Positions 1 to 9,012 of a DNA stretch of 64,000 bases are shown piece after piece. Position numbers and translations under genes: made by a program. Numbering within the stretch: the first letter of the stretch is position 1; the number at the start of each line of letters is the position of its first letter. The stretch is from assembly GCF_013304825.1 (NCBI RefSeq), contig NZ_JAAWUO010000008.1, forward strand, positions 62,001 through 126,000. The letters run 5' to 3'. The stretch is from Blautia schinkii (GTDB lineage: Bacteria > Bacillota > Clostridia > Lachnospirales > Lachnospiraceae). The notes beneath the pieces are model-generated. The model saw only the letters and a list, made by a program, of their open reading frames with translations, made no database searches and was not told the DNA's origin.

Positions 1-265
1 TCTGCGTCATGAAGAGGAACTTCTCACAGAAGGCGATTATCAGCTTCTTCTTCCGGAAGATGAGAAGGTATTTGCCTACCTGAGAACTTCAGAGAAAGAG
101 CAGTGGATCGTTGTGGCAAATCTTTCTGAGGATACAGTAAGTACAGAAGACCTTACAGAATATGTATCCGATAAAGAGGATATTAAAATTGCAAACTACA
201 AAGACAGAACAGGAATCAAAGAAAACTTGAGACCGTACGAGGCATTTATGATGAGAATCCGCTGA
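1..265 (+). CDS. Alpha-glucosidase (GH13) C-terminal end, partial
   Basis: The frame is open from base 2 to a TGA at 263-265 and encodes only the last 87 residues; the start lies left of the window. The segment reads as the small beta-sandwich C-terminal domain of oligo-1,6-glucosidase or alpha-glucosidase. It opens LRHEEELLTEGDYQLLLPED, continues with FAYLR and a VVANLSE strand, and ends RPYEAFMMRIR. This GDYQLLLPED / FAYLR / NLS pattern is characteristic of intracellular GH13 enzymes that hydrolyse isomalto- or malto-oligosaccharides. The catalytic barrel is not visible, so substrate preference cannot be judged. Confidence 0.72.
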   Translation, partial: LRHEEELLTEGDYQLLLPEDEKVFAYLRTSEKEQWIVVANLSEDTVSTEDLTEYVSDKEDIKIANYKDRTGIKENLRPYEAFMMRIR

Positions 266-426
266 ATTCCTGAACTGTTATTTACGCAGCAAAGCGGAAA
301 AAATATCCGCTTTACAGACTGCAGGTATGAGTTTTTGTGCGTATCTGTACTGCCGAAGGCTATCCGGGCGCAGTGCAGATGCGCTTTTTGCTCATAGGAA
401 CACAGACGGACAAACAGGAGGAAATT

Positions 427-1269
427 ATGGAAAAATACATCATTGCAGTAGATATGGACGGAACACTTCTGAACAGCGAGAATAAGATTTCCGGGAGAAA
501 CAGAAATGTTTTGCAGCGTCTGATCGATGACGGACATTATGTGGTACCGGCAACCGGAAGAACAAGGGAGCTGATCCCCCAGGAGTTTTCCGTGCTCCGT
601 GGAGTGAAATGGGGAATTGTGGAAAATGGCTGTGTTGTCTGGGACTACGATAAAAATGAGATGATCTGGCGCAAAACAATGTCCAAAGGAATGGTACGGG
701 GAATCCTGAAGGATGTGGAGGACAGCGGAGTAAAAGGCTGGATCGCGGAAGCTTATGCCAACGGAGTTGCATATTCCGATGCAGATGCCAGAGATTATGT
801 GGCCTCAGTAGCAGATAAAGATTTTCTGGAAAAAACCTTCGTAGATTATTTCCTCAGCAGACATGAATTTGTAAAGGATTTTTACAGGCAGACGGAGCTT
901 CTGGATCAGGCAGAAAAGATAAACATCTATTTTGAAAACCTCGAAGATAGCAGAGCTCTCCGTGAAAAATGGAAGGATCTGGATGATGTGGCTGTCACTA
1001 CTTCCATCAGCGGTAACGCAGAGTTCAACGCAGCAGGGGTGGACAAAGGAGTTGGTCTTGCCATGCTGCGCACAAAGCTTGGCATTGACCGGATGCATGT
1101 GATCGCTTTTGGTGATAATGAAAATGATCTGGAAATGCTGGAAGGCGCAGGCATCGGAGTCGCTATGGGTAATTCCAAACAGTATGTAAAGGATGCCGCT
1201 AATGAGGTGACCGGAGATAATGATCATGATGGTGTGGCGGAATTTCTTGAGAGGTTTTTCGGGCTGTAA
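427..1269 (+). CDS. HAD-superfamily (Cof/type IIB) phosphatase
   Basis: A 280-residue cytoplasmic hydrolase of the Cof-like HAD family, which dephosphorylates small phosphorylated metabolites such as sugar phosphates. Motif I is DMDGT at residues 9-13 (nucleophile D9, acid/base D11). Motif II lies in the ATGR segment, and the acidic motif GDNENDLEML is in the C-terminal quarter, with a type IIB cap between. An in-frame start exists at 337, but AGGAGG at 416-421, five bases before ATG 427, decides the start. A terminator follows directly. The exact substrate cannot be read from sequence. Confidence 0.9.
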   Translation: MEKYIIAVDMDGTLLNSENKISGRNRNVLQRLIDDGHYVVPATGRTRELIPQEFSVLRGVKWGIVENGCVVWDYDKNEMIWRKTMSKGMVRGILKDVEDSGVKGWIAEAYANGVAYSDADARDYVASVADKDFLEKTFVDYFLSRHEFVKDFYRQTELLDQAEKINIYFENLEDSRALREKWKDLDDVAVTTSISGNAEFNAAGVDKGVGLAMLRTKLGIDRMHVIAFGDNENDLEMLEGAGIGVAMGNSKQYVKDAANEVTGDNDHDGVAEFLERFFGL

Positions 1270-1300
1270 GCTGTGGGTGATCGTGATCGCTGATATACGG

Positions 1301-1332
1301 GACAGGGAAATATATTTTCTCTGTCTTTTTTT
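1301..1332 (+). terminator. Rho-independent terminator after the HAD gene
   Basis: GACAGGGA at 1301 pairs with TCTCTGTC at 1318-1325 (one G-T pair), followed by seven T residues. Confidence 0.8.
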
Positions 1333-1447
1333 ATTTTCATTTTCGGTGATATAAGGTATGATTAACAGAGAAGATGAGGGGAGTGCCGGTTTTGATCGGT
1401 AGTTTCCGGTGAAAATTTTTTGAGGGAATCAGGAGGGAATTTTTTAT

Positions 1448-2305
1448 ATGAAAAATTTAGTACCTAAGAGGGTGATGGAATATATAGTTATCACATTTGC
1501 AGTTATTCTGATGGATGTGGGAATCTATGTATTCAAATTCCCGAACAACTTTTCTTTCGGAGGAGTTTCGGGTATGGCAGTCGTATTCTCGCATTTTATT
1601 CCGATGACATCTGCGCAGATCAACCTGGTGATCAATCTTATTTTGCTGGTGATCGGGTTTATGATCCTGGGAAAAGATTTTGGCATAAAGACAGCTTATG
1701 TTACAGTTGTATCTTCGCTGCTCCTGAATGTATTCGAGAAGGTTTTTCCTATGGAAAAAGCACTCACAGGGAACATTATGCTGGAGCTGTGCTTCGCGAT
1801 CATCCTTCCGGCACTGGCTGCTGCGATCCTGTTTTTTGAGAATGCCTCAGGCGGCGGTACGGATATTGTTGCGATGATCATTAAAAAGTATTCTACGATG
1901 AATATTTCGGGTGCACTGTTTCTTGTAGACTGTTTCATCGTTGTTGTTTCCTTTATGGTATTTGATATTACCACAGGCCTCTGCTCTGTGCTGGGTCTTA
2001 TGGCCAAGACGTTGCTGATCGATAAGTCTATTGAGAGGATGAAGCTGAACAAATATTTCACTATCATTTCCAACAAACCGGAGGAAATCTCCGATTTCAT
2101 CATGAAGGATCTGAACAGAAGTGCTACAATCTATCATGGAGAGGGTGTTTATACCCATAAGGATAAAAAGATTATCCTGACGGTAGTTGACGTAAAGCAG
2201 GCAGTGTTGCTGCAGAGGTTTATTGATGAGGTAGATCCGCAGGCATTTCTGATGGTAACGAAGAGCAGTGAGGTTATTGGTAAGGGATTTATGAGTTATA
2301 TCTGA
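1448..2305 (+). CDS. YitT family membrane protein (DUF161/DUF2179)
   Basis: A 285-residue integral membrane protein. The N-terminal 200 residues contain about five hydrophobic segments with the family-typical glycine patches FSFGGVSGMAVV and ENASGGGTDIVAMIIKKY. The C-terminal ~80 residues are soluble and match DUF2179, with GVYTHKDKKIILTVV and a VDPQAFLMVTKSSEVIGKGF end. The length is normal for the family. YitT proteins are common in Firmicutes, and their transported substrate, if any, is not established. The gene stands alone between two terminators. The start follows a weak GGAGGGAA at about 1432-1439. Confidence 0.88.
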   Translation: MKNLVPKRVMEYIVITFAVILMDVGIYVFKFPNNFSFGGVSGMAVVFSHFIPMTSAQINLVINLILLVIGFMILGKDFGIKTAYVTVVSSLLLNVFEKVFPMEKALTGNIMLELCFAIILPALAAAILFFENASGGGTDIVAMIIKKYSTMNISGALFLVDCFIVVVSFMVFDITTGLCSVLGLMAKTLLIDKSIERMKLNKYFTIISNKPEEISDFIMKDLNRSATIYHGEGVYTHKDKKIILTVVDVKQAVLLQRFIDEVDPQAFLMVTKSSEVIGKGFMSYI

Positions 2306-2351
2306 TTGGTTAGATGATGCTATCCGTTTGACTATATGCTTTGTTATATAG

Positions 2352-2398
2352 AGAGCATTTTCTACAGCTGTTATGGTTGTAGAGATGCTCTTTTTTTA
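2352..2398 (+). terminator. Terminator after the YitT gene
   Basis: AGAGCAT at 2352-2358 pairs with ATGCTCT at 2385-2391; an inner CTACA/TGTAG stem and a run of T follow the same axis. Confidence 0.85.
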
Positions 2399-2441
2399 TT
2401 GGATCAAGTCTGCAAATGATGTGAAGTTTTCGTGAAAAGGT

Positions 2442-2470
2442 TTGACATATAGTGTCTTATATGGTAGTAT
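2442..2470 (+). promoter_or_regulatory. Sigma-A promoter of the NlpC/P60 gene
   Basis: TTGACA at 2442-2447, a 17-base spacer, and TAGTAT at 2465-2470. This is 79 bases upstream of the ATG, leaving an AT-rich 5' leader. Confidence 0.8.
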
Positions 2471-2548
2471 ACACACTTACGTAACAAAATTTAACATAAT
2501 TGTAATAAATAAAAGCAACGATAGATAAATTTTCTGAGAGGAGTTTTT

Positions 2549-3256
2549 ATGTTTTATAAAAAAATTGCTGCTGTTGTCATGAGTGTTGTGATCGCCGGAT
2601 CTGTTCCGTGTACAGTTTTTGCAGATACAGATGTAAGTGCTGTGACAGATGGCGAGGTGGAGGAACTTTCCATTGAGGAAGACTTCTCAGACGGGACGGA
2701 TTCCATCTCCGCTCTTGCAAACGCTCTGGCAGACAAGACTGTTTCTGATGTGGCAGAATATCAGGAAGCGAAAGCAGAGGCTGAGGAGATCGCACAGAAG
2801 AGACTGGAAGCAGAAGCAGCAGCGGAAGCTGCCCGTAAAGCGGAAGAAGAGCGTAAGGCAGCTGAAGAGGCAGCACGTAAGGCTGAAGAAGCCCGCGTAG
2901 CCAAGCGTCAGGAAATTGCGGATTTTGCACTGCAGTTTGTAGGAAATCCGTATGTCTACGGCGGCACAAGCCTGACAAATGGTGCAGACTGTTCCGGGTT
3001 CGTGATGTCTGTGTTTGCACAGTTTGGTTATGAGCTTCCCCGTGTGGCAGCAGCCCAGTGTGCAGCATCCCAGAAGAAATCTGTAGAAGATATCGAAGTT
3101 GGTGACCTGGTATTCTACGGAGACGGCGGAATCGACCACGTAGCTCTCTATATCGGCGATGGCAAGATCGTCCACGCCAGCACAGCAGCTACAGGAATCA
3201 AAGTATCCGACTACAATTACCGTGCACCGGCTGCGGTTGGAACTTTTGTGGAATAA
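2549..3256 (+). CDS. Secreted NlpC/P60 peptidoglycan hydrolase
   Basis: A 235-residue exported cell-wall hydrolase that would cleave gamma-D-Glu-diamino acid bonds in peptidoglycan. A signal peptide covers residues 1 to about 25 (ending VFA). Residues ~65-122 form an Ala/Glu/Lys-rich helical coiled coil. The NlpC/P60 domain runs from ~123 to the end with C148 in GADCSGFV, H197 in IDHVALYIGDG and H209 in KIVHAS, giving the full Cys-His-His set. The AGGAG at 2537-2542 and ATG 2549 fix the start. The coiled coil plus catalytic tail resembles division- or growth-associated hydrolases of Firmicutes. Confidence 0.92.
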   Translation: MFYKKIAAVVMSVVIAGSVPCTVFADTDVSAVTDGEVEELSIEEDFSDGTDSISALANALADKTVSDVAEYQEAKAEAEEIAQKRLEAEAAAEAARKAEEERKAAEEAARKAEEARVAKRQEIADFALQFVGNPYVYGGTSLTNGADCSGFVMSVFAQFGYELPRVAAAQCAASQKKSVEDIEVGDLVFYGDGGIDHVALYIGDGKIVHASTAATGIKVSDYNYRAPAAVGTFVE

Positions 3257-3356
3257 TATATGAATAACGAGGATTTGTAGTTTCTTATCCAGATTTGTCT
3301 GGGTGCCAGGTGAAAAAAACCCTTCTGGCAATATGCACAAAACCGGTCGAACCATG

Positions 3357-3790
3357 GTGGATAAGTGAAAAATTATCCAAAAAGTTTTCCACATGGGGAA
3401 AATCCGCAAATAGGCTAATAATCAAGTTATACACAAAATTATCCACATTATCCACAAGGATAACAATGTGGAAGACCTGATTTACATAAAATAAATTAAA
3501 CATATGTTTTGTGTAAAAATGATAAAACTGCAAAAACTGTGAAAAAAATCTGTAAAACTATTGACATTTTTAAATTCTAAATATCAAAAAATATTTCGGG
3601 AAAAAGATGTAATTCAAAGAAATAAAAGAAAATAATCTGAAAATAATAACAAAATTCTAATGAAACCACTGTATTTATCCAACCAGAAACCAGAAGTATG
3701 GAAATGTGCGTAAAAAAAGGACAGTGACCGGATACAACGGACACTCAATGTGTTGAAAAGTTATTTTCAGGTGTGGATAAGTGTGGATAA
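3357..3790. other. Cluster of DnaA boxes in AT-rich intergenic DNA
   Basis: The 580 bases between the NlpC/P60 gene and ntpD contain no gene. They contain five exact TTATNCACA boxes: 3427-3435, 3439-3447 and 3448-3456 on the plus strand, and 3772-3780 and 3782-3790 on the minus strand. One-mismatch boxes lie at 3356-3364, 3373-3381 and 3385-3393. The two groups flank about 300 bases of very AT-rich DNA. DnaA binding is inferred from the consensus. The flanking genes converge here and no dnaA is nearby, so a titration or regulatory cluster fits better than the chromosomal origin. Confidence 0.6.
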
Positions 3791-3794
3791 CATC

Positions 3795-3838
3795 AAAAAT
3801 CCTCCGCAGAACCGGAAAGATCTGCGGAGGATTTTTTT
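3795..3838. terminator. Bidirectional terminator at the end of the V-ATPase operon
   Basis: A near-perfect hairpin with ATCCTCCGCAGA at 3799-3810 and TCTGCGGAGGAT at 3821-3832, flanked by A-rich and T-rich tracts, so it can act on both strands. The ntpD stop codon sits at its right edge. Confidence 0.88.
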
Positions 3839-4460
3839 AACTGTTTTGTTTCATTCGTTTGATCACCTTCAGACGTGTAAACTCTTCTCGCTCTTTTTCC
3901 TCCAGGGCATTAGTGATATCTCTGGTGAGAGTTTCATATCTTGGGATGGTGATATTCTTCAGAGCGTTGGCACGCTTCTGGGTTTTTTTGATATTGGTGG
4001 CAAGACGGATAGCTGCGTTTTCAATCATGGAAAGCTGAATGGACAGTTCTTTCACACGCTCGAAAGCTGCCTTGGCCTCGTCCAGGGACAGCTTGGTGCT
4101 GTAGTAGGCGTAGGTCGGCGTATTGCTGCTCTGCTTGTCATATTCCACAAGAGGAATCTCAGTACCCATAACGCTTCGTGTCTTGATCCGGATGGAATTT
4201 TCTACAGGAACGGTATGGGAAATCTGGTCTACAAAAGCGATACCGATCTCCATGTTAGCTTTCTGCAGGGCTGCATAGGCAGTGCGGAAGGTTTCATCGA
4301 TCTGAGTCTGGATATCCTTTGCCTGGTCAATAAGCTCCATCATTTCACGGATCAGGATATTACGCTTTTTGTCCATAAGCTCATAGCCCTGTCTGGAAAG
4401 AGCCAGAGAATTTTTTGCAAGTATGAGATTTCCCTTGGTGGGAAAGGTATTCGGATCCAT
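3837..4460 (-). CDS. ntpD: V-type ATP synthase subunit D
   Basis: A 207-residue central stalk (rotor shaft) subunit of the V/A-type ATPase. The chain is almost entirely helical: an N-terminal helix MDPNTFPTKGNLILAKNSLALSRQGYELMDKKRNIL, the family hallmark, and a C-terminal helix rich in Arg/Lys and Glu form the antiparallel coiled coil that rotates inside the A3B3 head. It is the last gene of the operon, 12 bases after ntpB, with GAGGTGA before ATG, and its stop abuts the terminator. Length is normal. Confidence 0.95.
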   Translation of the reverse strand: MDPNTFPTKGNLILAKNSLALSRQGYELMDKKRNILIREMMELIDQAKDIQTQIDETFRTAYAALQKANMEIGIAFVDQISHTVPVENSIRIKTRSVMGTEIPLVEYDKQSSNTPTYAYYSTKLSLDEAKAAFERVKELSIQLSMIENAAIRLATNIKKTQKRANALKNITIPRYETLTRDITNALEEKEREEFTRLKVIKRMKQNS

Positions 4461-4472
4461 AAAATCACCTCA

Positions 4473-5855
4473 CTAACGGACGGTTTCTCTGTAATACTGA
4501 TCCAGAACTTTGGTATCGATACGGTCGAGCTCTTCTCTTGGAAGAAGTCCAAGAAGCTCCCAGCCCTTATCCAGAGTCTCAATGATGCTTCGGTTCTCAG
4601 TCTCAGACTGTCCTACGAACTCAGCCTCGAATGCTTTACCAAATACAAGATACTGTTTATCCAGCGGAGAAAGCTCATCTTCACCGATAACGGAAGCCAG
4701 GGCTCTTGCGTCGCCTACCTTTGCGTAGCAGGAAAAGAGCTGGTTGGCAACGTCCTGATGATCAGCACGTGTGAAGCCTTCACCGATACCATCTTTCATC
4801 AGACGGGAGAGGGACGGCAGAACATTGATCGGCGGATAAATAGCCTGGCCGTGAAGCTGGCGGTCCAGTACGATCTGCCCCTCTGTGATGTATCCTGTAA
4901 GGTCAGGAATCGGATGCGTGATATCGTCATTAGGCATGGTCAGGATCGGGATCTGGGTTACAGAGCCTGTGCCGCCGCGGACAATTCCTGCACGCTCATA
5001 AAGAGTAGCAAGCTCACTGTACAGATATCCGGGATAACCTTTTCGGGAAGGAATCTCACCTTTGGAGGAGGAAACTTCTCGCATGGCCTCGCAGAAAGAA
5101 GTGATATCTGTGAGGATAACCAGGATGTGCATGCCTTTTTCAAAAGCAAGATACTCAGCGGCAGTCAGTGCGATCTTCGGTGTAAGAAGACGCTCAACAA
5201 CCGGGTCATTTGCAAGGTTCAAAAACATAACAACGTGATCGGAAGCACCGCTTTCTTCGAAAGTCCTGCGGAAGAATTCGGCTACGTCATATTTAACGCC
5301 CATTGCTGCAAAAACAATGGCAAATTTTTCATCAGAATCGCCGCCCAGGGAAGCCTGCTGAACGATCTGTGCAGCCAGCTTGTCATGAGGAAGACCGTTA
5401 CCGGAAAAGATCGGCAGCTTCTGGCCGCGGATCAGGGTGGTCAGTCCGTCAATGGCGGAGATACCGGTGTTGATATAGTTTCGCGGATATTCACGTGTTA
5501 CCGGGTTCAGCGGAAGACCGTTGATGTTCAGGCTGACTTCCGGTGTGATCTCGCCAAGACCGTCAATAGGCTGGCCGATACCGTTAAAGGTACGTCCTAG
5601 GATTTCAGGGGAAAGCCCGATCTCCATTGGATGTCCGGTAAGACGTGTGTGTGTATTGCCGAGGGACATATTATCTGTTCCCTCAAAAACCTGGATAACA
5701 GCCTTATCCTCGTAGATTTCCACGATACGGCCGATTTTCTGCGTGCCGTCCTCCATGTGGAATTCCACGATCTCCTCGTAAGATGCGTTCTTAACACCCT
5801 CAAGGACAACAAGAGGGCCGTTTATTTCACTCAGGCCAAGATATTCGATTGCCAT
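4473..5855 (-). CDS. ntpB: V-type ATP synthase subunit B
   Basis: A 460-residue non-catalytic nucleotide-binding subunit of the A3B3 hexamer. The sequence [21 protein letters not shown] opens the beta-barrel domain. The central region carries [21 protein letters not shown] in place of a canonical P-loop, as expected for subunit B, followed by [20 protein letters not shown] and the conserved [22 protein letters not shown] lies before the ATG. It is the eighth gene of the operon, 15 bases after ntpA. No unusual features. Confidence 0.96.
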   Translation of the reverse strand: MAIEYLGLSEINGPLVVLEGVKNASYEEIVEFHMEDGTQKIGRIVEIYEDKAVIQVFEGTDNMSLGNTHTRLTGHPMEIGLSPEILGRTFNGIGQPIDGLGEITPEVSLNINGLPLNPVTREYPRNYINTGISAIDGLTTLIRGQKLPIFSGNGLPHDKLAAQIVQQASLGGDSDEKFAIVFAAMGVKYDVAEFFRRTFEESGASDHVVMFLNLANDPVVERLLTPKIALTAAEYLAFEKGMHILVILTDITSFCEAMREVSSSKGEIPSRKGYPGYLYSELATLYERAGIVRGGTGSVTQIPILTMPNDDITHPIPDLTGYITEGQIVLDRQLHGQAIYPPINVLPSLSRLMKDGIGEGFTRADHQDVANQLFSCYAKVGDARALASVIGEDELSPLDKQYLVFGKAFEAEFVGQSETENRSIIETLDKGWELLGLLPREELDRIDTKVLDQYYRETVR

Positions 5856-5870
5856 AAACTGATCCCTCCT

Positions 5871-7640
5871 TTAACCGTTTCTTTCCAGTACATTATCGTA
5901 GAAACGGTCGATATCTTTGTGATACTCATCAAAACGCTCCAGTTCTTTATTTGGAACCTCGTATTTGATAGCAATGATACGCTCAAAAATTTTATCCTCT
6001 TTCAGCACGGAAACCGGCATGCCGCGGTTTACAAGAGCACGGCATTTCTCATAAAGATAAAGGATAGTTTCCATCATCAGGAACTGTTTTTCCATAGGAA
6101 CACTGGTGTCTTCCTGATGAAAAGCGTTCTGCTGAAGGAATCCGAGACGGATCACTCTGGCAATCTCAAGTGTCAGTTTCTGGTCATCCGGAAGAACATC
6201 GCTTCCGATAAGCTTAACGATCTCCATGAGAGAACTTTCCTGGTTGAGGATAGCCATGATCTGGTTTCTGTCATAAACGAATTTCGGGGAAACATGCTCT
6301 CTGTACCATGGAGTCAGGTCTTCCAGATATTCGCTGTAGCTGGTAAGCCACTGGATCGCAGGGAAGTGACGGGCATAGGCAAGTGCCTTGTCCAGTCCCC
6401 AGAAGCAGCGGACAAATCGTTTCGTATTCTGTGTAACCGGTTCGGAGAAGTCACCACCCTGAGGGGAAACTGCACCGATAATAGATACGGAACCTTCTGT
6501 TCCGTTCAGGTTCTGCATCATTCCCGCACGCTCATAAAATGCGGAAAGCTTGGAAGCCAGGTAAGCCGGGAAACCTTCCTCTGCAGGCATCTCCTCCAGA
6601 CGTCCGGAAAGCTCACGGAGAGCCTCAGCCCATCGGGATGTGGAGTCTGCCATGATGGCTACGTCATAGCCCATATCGCGGTAATATTCCGCAAGTGTGA
6701 CACCTGTATAGATAGAAGCCTCACGGGCTGCAACCGGCATGTTTGAAGTGTTGGCGATCAGAGTGGTACGGTCCATCATCAGGTTTCCGGATTTTGGGTC
6801 GATCAGTTTGCTGAAGTCCTCGAGAACCTGTGTCATCTCGTTTCCACGCTCGCCGCAGCCGATATAGATGATGATATCTGCGTCAGACCACTTGGCGATC
6901 TGGTGCTGTGTCATGGTTTTTCCTGTTCCGAATCCACCGGGAACAGCAGCAGTGCCGCCCTTGGCAATCGGGAAAAGGGTATCAAGGATTCGCTGGCCCG
7001 TAAGAAGCGGAACGCTTGCCGGGAAACGCTTGTAGGTCGGTCTCGGAACACGGATCGGCCATTTCTGGGCAAGAGCCAGCTCTTTTTCAGTGCCGTCATC
7101 AAGACGGATGGTGATAATAGGCTCCAGAACAGTGTAAGCACCGTCCGGAACTGCATGGATAACGGTTCCGTGCGGGATGTTTGGCGGAACCATGGATTTA
7201 TGAAGGATGGAGGCGGTCTCCTGTGTCTCTGCAATCACAGTACCTGCGCCGATCACGTCTCCTTCTTTTACTGTGATGTGTGTTTCCCATTTTTTCTCAG
7301 TGTCAAGGGAATCAACGCTGACACCGCGGGAAATATATTTTCCGGAGGCCTCTGCAATTTCTGCAAGAGGCCTCTGGATACCATCAAAAATATTGTGGAT
7401 GATTCCCGGTCCAAGGAGAACGGAAATTGCGTCTCCTGTTCCGGTAACGGTTTCTCCGGGTTTCAGTCCTGTAGTTTCCTCAAAAACCTGTACAGTCGTC
7501 ATATGTTTCTTAAGTCCGATGACCTCTCCTACAAGTTTCTCAGGGCCTACATAGACCATCTCGGAGATCTTGAAGCCGGTGTCGCCCTTGAGGTAGATAA
7601 CAGGACCGTTGACACCGTAGATAATACCTGTTTTACTCAT
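5871..7640 (-). CDS. ntpA: V-type ATP synthase catalytic subunit A
   Basis: A 589-residue catalytic subunit that couples ATP hydrolysis or synthesis to ion movement through the membrane sector. The Walker A loop GGFGTGKT is at residues ~235-242, followed by the A-type signature [28 protein letters not shown] lies in the middle of the catalytic domain. An in-frame ATG exists 19 codons upstream, but [14 protein letters not shown] is the family N terminus and has GGAGG eight bases before it, so I start at 7640. This overlaps the end of ntpE by 8 bases, suggesting translational coupling. Confidence 0.96.
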   Translation of the reverse strand: MSKTGIIYGVNGPVIYLKGDTGFKISEMVYVGPEKLVGEVIGLKKHMTTVQVFEETTGLKPGETVTGTGDAISVLLGPGIIHNIFDGIQRPLAEIAEASGKYISRGVSVDSLDTEKKWETHITVKEGDVIGAGTVIAETQETASILHKSMVPPNIPHGTVIHAVPDGAYTVLEPIITIRLDDGTEKELALAQKWPIRVPRPTYKRFPASVPLLTGQRILDTLFPIAKGGTAAVPGGFGTGKTMTQHQIAKWSDADIIIYIGCGERGNEMTQVLEDFSKLIDPKSGNLMMDRTTLIANTSNMPVAAREASIYTGVTLAEYYRDMGYDVAIMADSTSRWAEALRELSGRLEEMPAEEGFPAYLASKLSAFYERAGMMQNLNGTEGSVSIIGAVSPQGGDFSEPVTQNTKRFVRCFWGLDKALAYARHFPAIQWLTSYSEYLEDLTPWYREHVSPKFVYDRNQIMAILNQESSLMEIVKLIGSDVLPDDQKLTLEIARVIRLGFLQQNAFHQEDTSVPMEKQFLMMETILYLYEKCRALVNRGMPVSVLKEDKIFERIIAIKYEVPNKELERFDEYHKDIDRFYDNVLERNG

Positions 7641-8220
7641 GTGCTGGACCTCCGTTGAATTTGAAATCTCTGTATGCTGCATTGTATCCTTCCTCAAAAG
7701 AATTGTCGATGAGGATGTTTTTCTCCGGGATCACAGCTTTGATTCCGCCGATAAAGGAATTTCCGGAAAGCTTCAGCGGAAACCCTGTCTTGATCGTAAG
7801 TGACTTCAGCCGGGGTTCATCCTCCCTGGAAAGATAGATCTGGATCTCATCGTGTTCTGCAAAACATACGGCTTCTTCGATCTTGCTGCAAAGATATTCC
7901 TCATAACGGGAGGATTCCATAAATTTCAGGATCTGTTCTCTGACCTCTGAAAAAAGTTTCTCTTTTAAACGCCTCTGTCTGGCAGTCCAGTCACGGCGGA
8001 TATTCAGCTGTTCGGCTGAAAGTGCCTTGTTGATCTCACGCCGGGCGTTTGCAATCTCGGCTTTCCGGGAACTGGCAGCGTTTTCCAGAGCCATTTTTTT
8101 ATGTTCCTCCATTGCGGCATCCAGTGATTCTTTATGCTCCTGGACCTCTTTTTCCGCCTGGTGGCGGGCTTCTTCCACGGAGGTATCATAGAAGTGGGTG
8201 AGTTTTTCTTCGATTGTCAT
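7633..8220 (-). CDS. ntpE: V-type ATP synthase subunit E
   Basis: A 195-residue peripheral stalk subunit. The N-terminal ~100 residues are a long charged helix that pairs with the G/H-like stalk protein, and the C-terminal globular domain (from about residue 105) binds the A3B3 head; it contains SFIGGIKAVIPEKNILIDNSFEEGY, the conserved E-subunit ending. It lies between ntpG (F subunit) and ntpA with close spacing. The low similarity usual for stalk subunits is offset by its position and the typical C terminus. Confidence 0.9.
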   Translation of the reverse strand: MTIEEKLTHFYDTSVEEARHQAEKEVQEHKESLDAAMEEHKKMALENAASSRKAEIANARREINKALSAEQLNIRRDWTARQRRLKEKLFSEVREQILKFMESSRYEEYLCSKIEEAVCFAEHDEIQIYLSREDEPRLKSLTIKTGFPLKLSGNSFIGGIKAVIPEKNILIDNSFEEGYNAAYRDFKFNGGPAHE

Positions 8221-8232
8221 AATATCACCTGC

Positions 8233-8541
8233 CTATAATTTTAATCCGATGGCCTCATTCACGTATGAAGTGATGAAATCAGGCCTGCGGCCGGTACCGT
8301 GTCTGTCAGGAATTTCTATGATGAGAGGTGTTTTGTGATGGAGTTTTACATCGTCGATGATCTCAGGAAATTCCCGGCCGAATTTCTCGGTCAGGAGAAT
8401 GATACCGATTTCTTTATCCGCGATAGTACGCTCCAGAGCTTCCTTCAGCTCATCGTGTTCATGGACAACAACACCTTCTACACCGGCCAGTCTCATTCCT
8501 GTCAGAGTATCAATATTGTCGCTGATCAGGTACATCTTCAT
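8233..8541 (-). CDS. ntpG: V-type ATP synthase subunit F
   Basis: A 102-residue central stalk protein that associates with subunit D and links the rotor to the head. It has a small alternating beta/alpha fold: MKMYLISDNIDTLTGMRLAGVEG at the N terminus, IGIILLTEKFGREFPEII in the middle, and TPLIIEIPDRHG, all typical for the family. Its start lies two bases from the end of ntpK. The symbol follows the Enterococcus Ntp naming, in which NtpG corresponds to subunit F. Confidence 0.92.
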   Translation of the reverse strand: MKMYLISDNIDTLTGMRLAGVEGVVVHEHDELKEALERTIADKEIGIILLTEKFGREFPEIIDDVKLHHKTPLIIEIPDRHGTGRRPDFITSYVNEAIGLKL

Positions 8542-8542
8542 A

Positions 8543-8974
8543 TCAAAGTTTACCCAGGATCATGAAGGAGATGATCAGTCCATAAAGAGCAACACCTTCG
8601 GCAAGACCTACGAAGATAAGGGATTTACCAAGGATGCTCTGATCCTCACTGATTGCTCCAAGTGCTGCGCTTGCCGCACTGGCAACGGCAATACCACCAC
8701 CGATACAGGAAAGTCCGGTAACGAGTGCTGCTGCGATGTAGCCCATACCTGTTGCAAGGCCTGCGTCAGCACCTGTTGCAGCCTGTACAGAAGCTCCGCC
8801 TGCGAATGTTACGGCGATGGCAACAAGCATGATCCCGAAGAAGAAAAATGCGTTTACGCCAAGAGCTGTTTTGTAGCGGCCACGGCTTTTTTCGCCGAGA
8901 AGATAATAACCGAATGGAAGAATGATGCTGAGTACAAGTGCAACTGCGATTGTAATCTGTGTAATGACTGTCAT
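8543..8974 (-). CDS. ntpK: V-type ATP synthase subunit K (membrane ring)
   Basis: A 143-residue proteolipid that forms the ion-translocating ring. Four hydrophobic segments can be seen: ~5-27, ~38-60, ~70-105 and ~115-140. The single conserved acidic residue is the Glu of SLIFVGLAEGVALYGL in the last helix, the carboxylate that binds the coupling ion. There is only one such Glu for four helices, as in V-type double-hairpin subunits. Whether the ion is sodium or proton cannot be settled by eye. A GAGGTCATC ribosome binding site precedes it. Confidence 0.94.
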   Translation of the reverse strand: MTVITQITIAVALVLSIILPFGYYLLGEKSRGRYKTALGVNAFFFFGIMLVAIAVTFAGGASVQAATGADAGLATGMGYIAAALVTGLSCIGGGIAVASAASAALGAISEDQSILGKSLIFVGLAEGVALYGLIISFMILGKL

Positions 8975-9012
8975 GATGATGACCTCCTTAAACTTAAATG
9001 GTAATCGTTTTA

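Noticed and set aside
3257-3836. Chromosomal replication origin
   Set aside because: Boxes and AT-rich DNA fit, but genes converge rather than diverge and dnaA/dnaN/rpmH are absent; kept as a DnaA-box cluster.
3750-5600. Long plus-strand open frame (616 codons) opposite ntpD and ntpB
   Set aside because: It is a mirror of the highly conserved V-ATPase genes on the minus strand, has no family features, and no ribosome binding site.
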